A stretch of DNA of 64,000 nucleotides from Piezodorus guildinii (lineage: Eukaryota; Arthropoda; Insecta; Hemiptera; Pentatomidae), in contig CM041297.1 of assembly GCA_023052935.1 (NCBI GenBank), positions 102,783,563-102,847,562 of the forward strand, given 5' to 3'. Shown piece after piece: positions 25,401 through 37,400 of this stretch (position 1 is its first letter; every line of letters begins with the position of its first letter). The translations under genes and the position numbers were made by a program. The notes beneath the pieces are model-generated. The model was not told where the DNA came from and made no database searches. It saw only the letters and a program-made list of their open reading frames with translations.

Positions 25401-28400
25401 AGTTAGACTTTCTTGATGAGTTTTTATCTGCCCTTGCAAAAATTTTTTCAGTCCTTCATCAAGCGCTATTTTTTTAAATTTTAGTTAGCTTTTTACTGCT
25501 TCAGGTCACATTAAAATTTGGTTCAGTTTTCCTGTCAATGTTTTGAGTTTCTTTTTATGTTGTATTTGATATGTAAACTTGCACCTTTAGGGGGGGAAAA
25601 AATGGTAAAAATGAAATTTTAATTCATGTCTGCTTTATTTGTAAGTCATAGAGTCTGCTTACTGATCAAAGTTGTCTAAATATATATTATATTTACAGTT
25701 GTTACCTCTAATACTATTTTTATTATTAATTAGACATTAATTTAACATGGTTTTCTAATTTATTGTTAAACGTAAATAGTTTATATGTTGGTTATCCAGT
25801 TTATTTTAGGTTTCACTAATGACATTAGATTAATGCGCCTTAATCTCTCAAAACTTACTTAAAATCTTTAATAATTATATAATTTATTGAAAAATGTATT
25901 CAGGTTCAGCAACAACATGAGGAAGCAGTTAAGGAAATCAATCAGGCAATGGCTGTAAGGATGAAAGCTAGCAAAGATCTGAAGAGACTAACTGAGGAAA
26001 GGAACGCTGCCATGCAGGAGTACTCCCTCATCATGTCGGAGCGAGACACCGTTCATAAAGAAATGGAAAAGCTATCTGAGGATCTATCACAAGCATTCAA
26101 GAAAAATAAGGCTGTGGAATCAGAAAATAAGGACCTCCTAGAAGAGGTAAATAATTAATTAAGTTATATAGTAATATATATGTTAAAATTCACATTATGA
26201 TAGTGGTAATTTAATTATAATCATTTCTTTGTGTTTCCATTTCTTTATGAGTCATATTTACTCTTAATTTTTTTGTTTAAAAATAATTTGTCCTATCTAA
26301 ACCTACGTTTTTCATTGATTTGTTACAATCACCCAGTTTATTGTAATAAATCCAGAAAAATCATTTTGGGAAAATATGTTTTTGTAAGAAAAAGTAGCCG
26401 CACATATGCTTTGAGCTGATTAATGTAATTTATTAAAATTTTAGTTAAAACTCATCATAAGTTTATATTAAATATTTAATTTTCTTGATATCATGCATAA
26501 CTATTTACATAAGCTTTCTGCTAAACATACACAAAAGTGAAGAGAATACACTTGTGTTTTTTTTGTTATTAAAAAAAATTGCATAATTTAAATTTTTTAG
26601 AAATTTATATTGTATGTTTTTATCTGATTTTCTTTATAATTTCAGAAAAAAACATTATCTTATCAAGTTGAAACATTGAAAAGAGAGATAGCATCAGCAC
26701 TTCACGACAGGGACAAGGCATTGAAGGAGTGTAATGATTTGCGAGAGAAGTTTGGGGAGTTTACAGCCAAAGAAGAATCTCAGAGAGACAGCTTAAAATC
26801 AAGATATGATTTTTCGTGTCGGGAAAGGTAGTTTTTTTTTTTGTTGATTGATTAAGTTTTCATAAATATGTATAGAAGTGAACTTAAAAACAACAATATT
26901 AGTATAAAGAAGCATAATACTTAATAATTATTTTGATTTGAAAAGCATTTTTGTAAATTCAGTACCTTATAGGGTGTAGGTAGTTGATTTTTTTTTTTTT
27001 TTAACCTAATGATTTTATTAGTACCTTATAAGTTACAATCAGCAAATGAGTTATATTTGATAAACATAGCATGGGCTGGCATTAGTGAGACAGCACGCAG
27101 TGGTGCATCCTCCTGACATTCAAAAACAAACTATTTTTTCAGGCTAGAAGTTCCCTCATCCAACTCCTTTTCAGTCTACGCCGAGTTATGTATGATATGT
27201 CAGTTGTAGCCACGTTTTGTACTAGTTTGTTTCTATGTCCATTAAGGTTGTTGTGAAATTGTTTGTAAGTCAATCAAATTTGGTTTGTTGAAGTTGGAAT
27301 ACATGTCAGTATGAAGAGTGTTGTTTGAAACATATGGTGGTGAGTTCGTTGCCAATCTTAAAAATTGTAATTGAAAGGTTTGTATTTAACGTATATGTCT
27401 TTTTAGCAGGTCCGTATGTTTGGCAAGCGTAAGTCCATATTGGTTTTAATAAATAAGTGTTTACATTAAGTTTCTGTCTGGTAGATAATTTAGAACGTCT
27501 ATGTAGTATTGAATATAATAGTCAAAGTGAAAAGTTTGGCATTTTATGTTTTGTCTTGACATGTGGGCTAGGTAGTTGATCTTTAAAAACTAAAAACAGT
27601 TTATATTTCATATTAAATTTATTTGTAATAAACTGTTATTTTTTCTGTCTAACTTATTGTTTAACAGATAGATTGGTTTAGGAAACCTATACAAACTTAT
27701 TTATATTACTTCCTAGGGCAGTCCTAAAAACTGAAAGAAACTTTAATTGCATTGTGCACATAAGTCCTGTAAATGGCTCATTCATATAGTTGTTCCTTTG
27801 TTACGATTGAAACATTTATTTTATATTAAATGATAATGTAAAGTAAGAAAGTGCACAATGCATGATATAAATTGGTTCTTATAGATTGTTGATTTGGTTG
27901 AGAAAGTTGCTATAACATTCTAGGCATATAATTGGTTTAAATATGAAATTTCAGTTCTTTTGATTTTTTGTTTTTGAGCTAGACTCAACATATACACACC
28001 TTTTTGCTGAACTCGGTCATAAGGACTCAGAGAACTTTAAAATATATATTTCTATTTAAAACTCATATTCAAAAATTCTCAAGATCACAATACTTTTCCT
28101 TATAAACTTACCATATATAATTTAGTTAAATTTTCTTTAATTATTGAAGATTTTTAAATTGTTAACTAAATGGTATAAGCTAGCTTCTGTCAATTTTCAA
28201 CATATCTACTAGGTTTCACCTTAAAATCCAGAGTCTTATAGCTTGGCTGAAATGTCCTTTCATTACAATATTATGTAGAGTGTCTGACAAAACTGCTCTG
28301 GTGTCCATTGAAAAATATTGGCCGGATTTTGTGTCTTTCATGAACAGATAGCATTGAGCTTTGGCGGAACTATATAAAACCATTTCGGGTTCGCCTTCTA

Positions 28401-31400
28401 GTTTTCCAGAGCTTGCTTGTTCTGCGATTCCCAGACGCAGGGTCGGAGAAATTTCATTGCTTCATCTTTAAACTTGTAATGATGACCAGAGTTATCTTCT
28501 CTTGCTATGTGAATATCTAGATTAAGATCATTTTTGACATATGAGTAAATTGGAAATTCTTGTGAGAACTTGGATTGTCTATGACTTGATAGCTTTTAGT
28601 ACTTAATTGATTTAAAGTTTGTTTTGTATAGACAGTTTGGATTGTCCACCAGTATTTTTTTTTTATTTGTCAATTTAAAGCTGTTTAAACATAATAGCAA
28701 CCAGAAGGAAAAACCTGCCTTATGATACAGGATGGTATTATTAGGTGGTTTTCCTGCTTTTTGAATCATGATGACTTTTACAATCTTCCACAAATGTGAA
28801 ACATAGCTACTGTGGAGTGCAGAATTTATTATTTTTACAATGTTATGGAATTTGCTTAAAATTTGGTAGAACAGTCAGAAGAACCTACCCTTTTTGATGT
28901 ATTTCTGATAAAAATACTAAGTACGAATTTCTATATGTACTGAGCCCAAGACCCTTCATGGGTAATACTAGTACAGGTTTATTTATTATATATATATATA
29001 TATATTATATTTATTACATATATACATTAAAAAAAAGATTATTTGTATTTATTCTTAAAAAAATATATATTTATCAAATATTGCAAACTTAAGTAAATAT
29101 TTATGTTTTAGCACAAAAGTTTAATTAATATCAATATCTCAAGAAATTTGTTATTTACCTTAATCTTAATATCTGTTATCTGGGATTTAAAATAATCTAG
29201 ATTAGTCCTAGCCATATTATTGTGGCTGAACGTGTTTCTACTGTTTCTTTTCATTATATTTTTTATGTATATAATAAATTTAAATTATCATTAAAAGTAT
29301 AATTATTGAAATACCAAAATAATATTGGTAATAAAAGTTATATTAATCTAATTATTTTAATTAAATTCAATTTATAATCACATAATCATTATCTATTATG
29401 GATCGAAACAATTATTATTATTTTTATTTATGTCTTAAGTCTAAATGATCTTGTAAATTTTTTAGGGATGCAGGTCGAAAAGACTTAAGAGAAGTGCAAT
29501 CAAGTTCTATGGACCTATTTGGAAAATGCCAGAAAGAGCGTATGGACAACCTAGATCAGGCTAACCAGGAAATAGATAGACTTAGCAAACTTGCAGACAA
29601 AGCTCAACAAGAACTACAGGGTAAAGAAAAATAAAACATAATTATTATATTTAATTTTATCTGAATGTTTACCTTGTGTTGAGTTATAACATAATGGTTT
29701 AGAGTTTTCTTGAATTAAAAAAAAAAAAAAAAAATTATTGACTAGATAGTGAATGTACTACCGAATCATAATTAGTATCTAGTGAATCTGAGGAAAATAA
29801 AATATAATGTCATAATACACATGTAGAGTAACTAACTTTGAGAGCACTCAAAATCTTAAAAATGAAATCTCTCTTAAAAAAAAAAAGAAAAAAAAAAAGA
29901 AATATGAAAGAAAGAAAGAAAAAGAAAAAAGTCTTAAAAAAAACGAAGATACTTAAATTTTGAAAAATATCTTTTGTTGTTTGAAAATGTATACTGAAAA
30001 AAAGCAGAAAAGTAAAAGCCAAGGTCTGTTACAACACTAAGGATATTCTTGTGAAAAAATATTCAATTTTTCAATGATATTTCCGTAATCGACAAATAAT
30101 CATTTTTAACATTTAATCAAAATGTAAGATTTTTACTTTCACTTACTATATATAGTAAGGAAAAGTATTGCGATCATGAAAATTTTCAAATTCCAGTTTT
30201 CAACGGAAATACTCGGGTGCCCCGAGTCCAAATAACCAAGTCCCGCAAAAAGGTCTGTGTGTGGAAATTTCATATTTGAGACAAATATACGCCCGAGATG
30301 TTACAAAAACTTCTTCATCAAAATGGGCTCTCCAGAAGAGCCACTTTATACCATGCATATTGCACCTTTTTATGATTTTCTCAAAAACGGTTCCAACAAT
30401 TTCGTTTAAACTCGCTATATCAATGTAAAATTCAATAGGCTTTAGTATCATGTAGGTTTCATTCTAATTAAAATAGTCTGACAGAGCTTAAATGGCGATA
30501 TTTTAAATTTTCTTCTTCAAAAGTACCTTTAATTTTGTTGATTCTATAAAAATAACTTTATTACCTTGTCATCACTCATGAAAAACAGGTAAATATATAA
30601 AGGAAAAAACTGAAAAAATATTTTTTTAATGCAATTTTTTGTTTTTTAACTTAAGAGCAGTAATATACATGTATAATATACCGATGGAAAGCTAAAGATT
30701 TTAGAAAAAATATTATCTCATACACAAGCTTTTAAAAGTTAATAGAGAGTGATGAAAAGCCGATAAAACAAATTGATTATTTTATATAATAATATAATAG
30801 ATTTTTTTATAAAAAACACATTTCTTTAGAAATTCCATTTAACTAATTATTTAATGGTTTCACTCATTTTTATCTCTTACTGTATTTGAAAATTCTTTAA
30901 TCGATTCTAAAAACGGAGGTAAGTGAAAGTCGTGTGTTGCCTGCACCAGATTTTTTTTTCTGGCAATCTGTGATAACATGTGTTTTTTTAATTTTCAATT
31001 CAATAAGGTTATAGAGGAGCATCAACTTAGTTGGTTTTTATTAAATATCAGCATTTAGTTTGTTTAATTAGAAATGAATCAACTAAAATATAAATGTAAT
31101 AAATCCTATTTCAGATTTATAGTTTTGAGTTTGATACAATGTTCACTATTCTAATTGATTCTGTTTTAAGCCTTAAGACAATACAATATTCTTTTATTAT
31201 ACTCTTTGTTACTAACGAACCAGCTGATTATACAGTAACTAAAAGTAAATACTTTCATTAAATATTGAACCCATTGCCGTTAGATATTCATTTGATGACT
31301 TTGTTCACCACAGAGGCCTTACAAGAAGCAGAAGTGTGCAAGAGAAGAAGAGATTGGGCATTTAGTGAGAGGGATAAGATAGTGCTCGAGAGGGAGAGTA

Positions 31401-34400
31401 TTCGCACCCTTTGCGACAAGTTGAGGAAAGAAAGGGATCGAGCTGTGTCGGAGCTGGCCGAGGCCCTTAGAGACTCAGACGATATTAAAAAGCAGAGGAA
31501 TGAAACTTCTAAACAGCTCAAAGTTCTCAAGTAAGTAGAATGATTTTTTTATATGACTAGCTGACTCTGGAAATGTTCTGCCATATAAATTATTTCTTGT
31601 GAATATTTCGGTTGTTAAATACTACTTCATACAAGCATTTTTCACCTTTTTATTATATAATCTTCTGTAACAATTTTGATTAAACTTGCTATATCGATGT
31701 AAAGTGTGATGGGCTTTAATGTATCATATAAAACAACTAAATATTAATGTTGAAAGAATTTGATAACCAACTAAAGATGAAAAGAGCTAGCATATTTTTT
31801 ACTTATGTAAATTTTGGTTTTTCGATCATAAGGACACTAACGTGATGTATAATACACCGTTGAATAGGTTATAGAAAAAATATTATTTTATATGTAAATT
31901 TGTAAAAAGTAATTTTAAGTGACTAAAGGGTTCAAACTTATTATTGAATTATATGTAACAATTTTATATTATTTAATCATGAATAATATTTATAAACAAA
32001 ACTTAATCAGCTTGTTATTAAAATTAACTTTAAACTTTTTCCAACTATTAGTTCTTTTAATAGTTATTAAATTATTGGATTGTTTCACATGAAATGTCCG
32101 TTTTTATAGTTTCTGAAATACATAAAGGATTTTGCAGGTCTCTGTTGTTTTCTTCCGAATGTTTACATATTTAAAGTAAACAGTTATTAATCCTCTACCT
32201 TTGCATTATAAACATTAGCTTCCCAATCAATTACCCATTTTTTAGTATAGCTCCAAATATGAACATGGAATATTTTTCGAGTAATATTTTTGTACGAGTT
32301 TAAACTCGGCCATTCAGCAGCTGAGGCCGCTAGAAATATTTGCAAGGTGTTTGGGGAAGGGAGTGTTAATGAACGGACCATTCGCCGTTGGTTTGCTAAG
32401 TTTGCAGCTGGGGATACCGACTTGAAAAACTTGCCCCGAGGAAGACCTCCGTCCGTAATAGACAACAATGTCCTCAAACATACAGTAGAAGGAAACCCCT
32501 ACCAAAGGACCCCCAGCACAACTAAATGCAAGTGCATTGACCGTTTCCAGACATTTAAAGTGTATTGGGAAAGTAAAAAAGCTCAATACATGGGTACCTC
32601 ATGATCTGACTGAGCGGCAGCAAGACCCCATGTTTCAAAACACCGTGCAAAAATTGAAAGAACTGGGCTATGAAGTTCTTCCGCACCCACCATATTCTCC
32701 CGACTTGTCTCCAACAGATTACCACCTGTTCAGGAATTTAGACAACTTCGTCAAAGGAAAACTTTTTGAAAATGATGATGAAGTGAAAAGTGCGTTTTCA
32801 GATTTTGTTGCACTTTAAAGCTCAGAGTTTTTCAGTTTGGGGATAAAAAAGTTTGTGTAACGTTGGGAAATATGTGTAGGAAAAGAAGGTAAATACTTCA
32901 AATAAAATTATCTTGTTTTCATATCGTATTTTTAATAAAAATCCTTTACCTTGAAAACGGACATTTCATGTGACACAACCCAATAATTTTGTGTACAAAA
33001 GTACTAAAATTATGATTAAAAAATACAATGTGGGGAAGGGGAGGGTGACAATTTGGGGTTATAGATATATTTCTAAGCCAAATAAAAAAAACATAAAAAC
33101 ATTTTCATGAATTTTTTTTTTTTCTGTATAGGAACCCGAATCACCTAATGATATGAAATATACTTTAGGACTGATTCTCATACCGACCAAATATACATAA
33201 CAAATTTCATAAAAATCGGTCTAGCCGTTTCGAAGGAGTACGGTCACCAACACCGTGACAGGACATATATTAGATTATGTCCTACTAGTATAATTTGTAT
33301 TAGATCTCAATATTTTAAAATTTCTTTCCTGTTATTATGAATTTGAAATCATTATCTAATGATAGACTTTCTATGTTATAGGGAAAAGATGGAGGCTCAA
33401 CTGGAAAAAGAAAATAGGATGGTTCAGCTTCATACCGTTAGTCATAACTATAGCCATGACTCAGCAATCGACACAGACATGCAAGAATGGGACACTGAAA
33501 TGCTTAGTATAGATTTAGTAAGTAAATTTCATAGTATATGCATATTTTTCATTCTTGTGTAGGAGTTAATCAATATTTTTTATTTCTCTCTTCAGCATTA
33601 TATCATGCTTTATTAAAATGAAACATTTGAAAATGTGTGTCAGTACTAAAGTAAACTGTTGACCTTTACCACATTTAGTTTATAATTTATTTATTTTTTA
33701 CATATATGATTGATTTGTAGAATGGGATAAATTTGACTGATGACTTGGGCATAGAATTAGTAGGTGGAAGAGACGATCCTCATTATCCCAATGACAACGG
33801 TATCTACGTCTCATCGATTGCAAAAGGGAGTGTAGCAGAAGGAAAACTGAAGTAATTATCAAATAGTTGTTTCCTTTGTTATATAAATCATTTTGTGTTT
33901 TTGTTAACATCCTTTATATCTTTTTAATTTACAGACCTAATGACTGTATAGTACGGGTAAATAATAAAGACTGTAGTAATGTTAGTAAAAGATTTGTTTT
34001 GGAAACAATGAAGTCAAGTGGCAGCACTGTGATAATGGTTGTGAGGAGGCGGCGACTCTTCACTACTCAGGTTTGTTATGGCTCCTCTAGTTTGAGAAAT
34101 ATCTAGTTTATTAAGAAGATTATGTATATAATTTCTAAAAGAATTTTTTAGTATGTTGTAATTGACTGTAAGATATTATCTTTAAAAACATATAAAATTT
34201 ATGAGGTATTAGATCAGAAAGAGATTAACAAATAATTATTCCTTTATTAAATTATTTTTATCTTGGACACATGAATGTTTGGATCTCTATGCATGGAATT
34301 CTCCTCAGTATTAACCATTTGTTACTCCAGAAAACAGCAACATTCTTAGTGAATATAACTGTTTACGCTGAGCTATGGAAGATCAGTGCTTCCAAGTGAT

Positions 34401-37400
34401 AACTCAATTTGAGGGTGGTTTCGATTAAAGTAAATTAGTGGACTGTATAGATTTAAAAAAAATAAAAATAATTGACGTAAATGATGAATCACAATACATT
34501 TATTTAACTAACTAAATACTTATAGAAAACATAAGAAACAAAAATAACCCAATGGAACATAAAAACAGATTTATGAAAAGATAAGTAACAAAATTAAAGT
34601 CAATTACCGGGTTACCTATAGCATGATGGTTAGCATAACAGCCTATGCCCAAGTTTCCGGGTTCTAACCCGCAGGTGGCTCTTGGATTTTGTAAGGGTAG
34701 TAAAAAATCCTTAGTTATGCCGTCCTTCGGAGAGGACTTTAAAAGGTGATCCCGAGCCTGTGCGATGTAAGGTACTCATTTAAGATCCCTATCCTAATTA
34801 AACCTAGATAGGCAAACTTTAGTACTCCCACTGTAGCATCTTCCCATTAGCCACAGCAGCATAAAAGAGTGTTAAATAAATATACAATAAACAATAAATT
34901 CAATTACCAATGAAGGTAGAAAAAATTAGATTAACAATAAATATTACAAATAGGCTATATTGTCACGCATCACCTCTCTGTAGACTTCAAAGCAGCCTAT
35001 GATAATGTGGACCATAATGAACTATATCAAGCCATGAGAGAAATGAACATACCTATGAAGCTCATTCATCTTGTAAAAATGACTATGAAAGGATTCATGT
35101 GTGCCGTGAAAATTGAATCTGATCTCTCAGAAGAGTTCAGCATAGACAAAGGGCTAAGACAAGGTTATGCTCTTGCCTGCCTGGTCTTCAATCTTGCAGA
35201 AGAAAAAGCAGTAAGGAACTCCGGAATCCAGGTTGGTGGAACAATATTTAACAAATTGGTCCAAATCCTCGGCTATGCAGACGACCTTGACATCATAGGA
35301 AGATCGGAAAAAGCACTCAAGGAAGCATTCCTTGCTTTGGAGGCTGCAGCCAAGAAACATGGACTTAGAATCAATACAGAAAAGACTAAGTACATGCGCA
35401 TAGGACGGAAAGAAGGAATAAAAGAATACCTTGAAGTTGGCCAGTTCAAGTTCAAATGTGTTGACAGCTTTGTCTACTTAGGAACCGAAATTAACGAGCA
35501 AAATGATATTTTGCAGGAAATTCGAAGGAAAATTAATGCTGCTAATAGGTGCTACTTCAGTCTGAGGAAGCAGTTTGGCAGCAAATTCATCTTGAAGAAA
35601 ACAAAAATAATCCTTTACAAAACCTTAGTGCGACTAGAATTGTTATATGGTTCAGAGGCTGGGACCATACCAAAAGCTGATGAAAAAAGGATTCAGATAT
35701 TCGAGAGGACGATCCTGCGAAAGATCTACGGCCCGTAAAAGTAGGTGAAGCATAGTGAAGACGCACTAACCAATAACTTTACAACCTCCTCAACAGCCCA
35801 GATGTTGTCAAGGTGGCCAAGGTTGGGAGACTCAGATGGGCAGGCCATATAGCAAGAATGGAGGATATGTTGATCCCTAAGAAGATCCTCTCCGAAGAAA
35901 TTCATTGGGGAGGCCTAACCTGAGGTGGATGGGTGCTGTCACAGAAGATGCTAGGACCTTATTTGGCGTTATAGACTGGAGAAATGCTGCGCAAGATAGA
36001 GCCAACTGGAGGCGGCCCAGACTCGGTGACGAGTTGTAGCACCAGATGATAATGATGATCCCAATTAAACCTAGATAGGCAAAATTTAGTACTCTCACTG
36101 TAGCATCGTCCGATTAGCCACAGTGGCATAAAGGGACGTTAAATAAATATACAATAAACAATAAAGTCAATTACCTATGAAGGTAGAAAAAATTAGATTA
36201 ACAATAATTGATACAAATAGGCTATATTTACAAAACCGAAGTTCAGTTGAGGGGTTGAGAAATGCCAAAAGCAAACAGGGCAGCTTTTCCAAGTTCCAAG
36301 GGTAACGATGAGAAGATGATTTATGGAGCTAGTAAAACAAGCACATTTGCAAATGATAAAAGAGTTCGTTGAGATGAGATTTGGGTCTATATACAGCAAC
36401 AGTCTCACTGCTCAGATGCTATATCAACATTACACAGGCATCGAATCAGTAATGAAACAAAAGAATTATGATTCTCTTCTCTAGTATTTCTCTTCTACTT
36501 GTTTTCACGTCCATGGCGAAAACTTTAAATTTTATTTAAAATATATATTTTATAAACAAATATAAGATAAAGATAAACATAAATACAAAAAATGTTTTTT
36601 ATTTTCAATTTAACAACCATGGAAAAACCTTATCAGGCCATCACATATGGTGTTAACAATAACAGCATCCTATTCCAAGTAGGCTAGATAGCCTGGATCT
36701 TATATGACCAATATTCTGTTGACTTTGCTGAGAAAAGTGCTGTTGCTAAGTGCTTAGCTCATTAGCTTGGTGTATTGGGGCCTATAATGGATTATACTGA
36801 GGAGGGTCCTATATGTATAACTTAGGATTAAAATCACATGTACATGGATAAAATAATCAAAGAAAGGAGCAAGTAGTTGTAAGTTTTTTTTTTTCATCAT
36901 TCAACTGAAAGTTAACTAATTGTAACATACACTTTATATGAATGACCTTTTAATTATTAAATTACAGCTGCAGTTGAAGAACTATGATCATGGTCTGACT
37001 TTAGAAGCAGGCATTTTCATAAGCAAAATTTCACCAGGATCTTTGGCTGCTAGGGAAGGAAATTTAGCTGTTGGTGATAGAGTTATAAGTGTAAGTTTTT
37101 GTTGAGAATTATTAAATTTTTTTTCCCATAGGTTCATGCATGAGCAGAAAATTTATTATGATAATGTTTTGATTTTCCGAGTTACAAATAATAGTTTTTG
37201 TGAAATAAGATAATGTGTTCTTCAGCCATTGAACTAAAATAATTCAAGTTTTAAAAATATAATTAATCCTATTGAAAATTTTGGATAGGAAAAAACCTTT
37301 ATGTTATTGAAATCAGTAACGCTAGTATCATTTGTTTAGTAAGTTAATGAAAAAAAAATATATGTGAGGTAAAATTATCAGTAATGAAAATTAAAACAAA

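Larger units (their letters stand above)
31556..33290 (+). repeat. Repeat family B, copy carrying a mariner insertion
   Basis: It begins ACTAGCTGACTCTGGAAATG and ends in AAAATCGGTCTAGCCGTTTC, GAGTACGGTCACC and a CACCGTGACAGG block. I know these end motifs as frequent in arthropod DNA but cannot give a family name. The 3' half matches 52425-53225 in reverse. A mariner (32075-32983) splits it; the second copy shows the empty site. Confidence 0.7.

Noticed and set aside
35007..35738. Functional reverse transcriptase gene
   Set aside because: The frame is open for 243 codons, but the endonuclease and the first part of the reverse transcriptase are missing and the tail is frameshifted.
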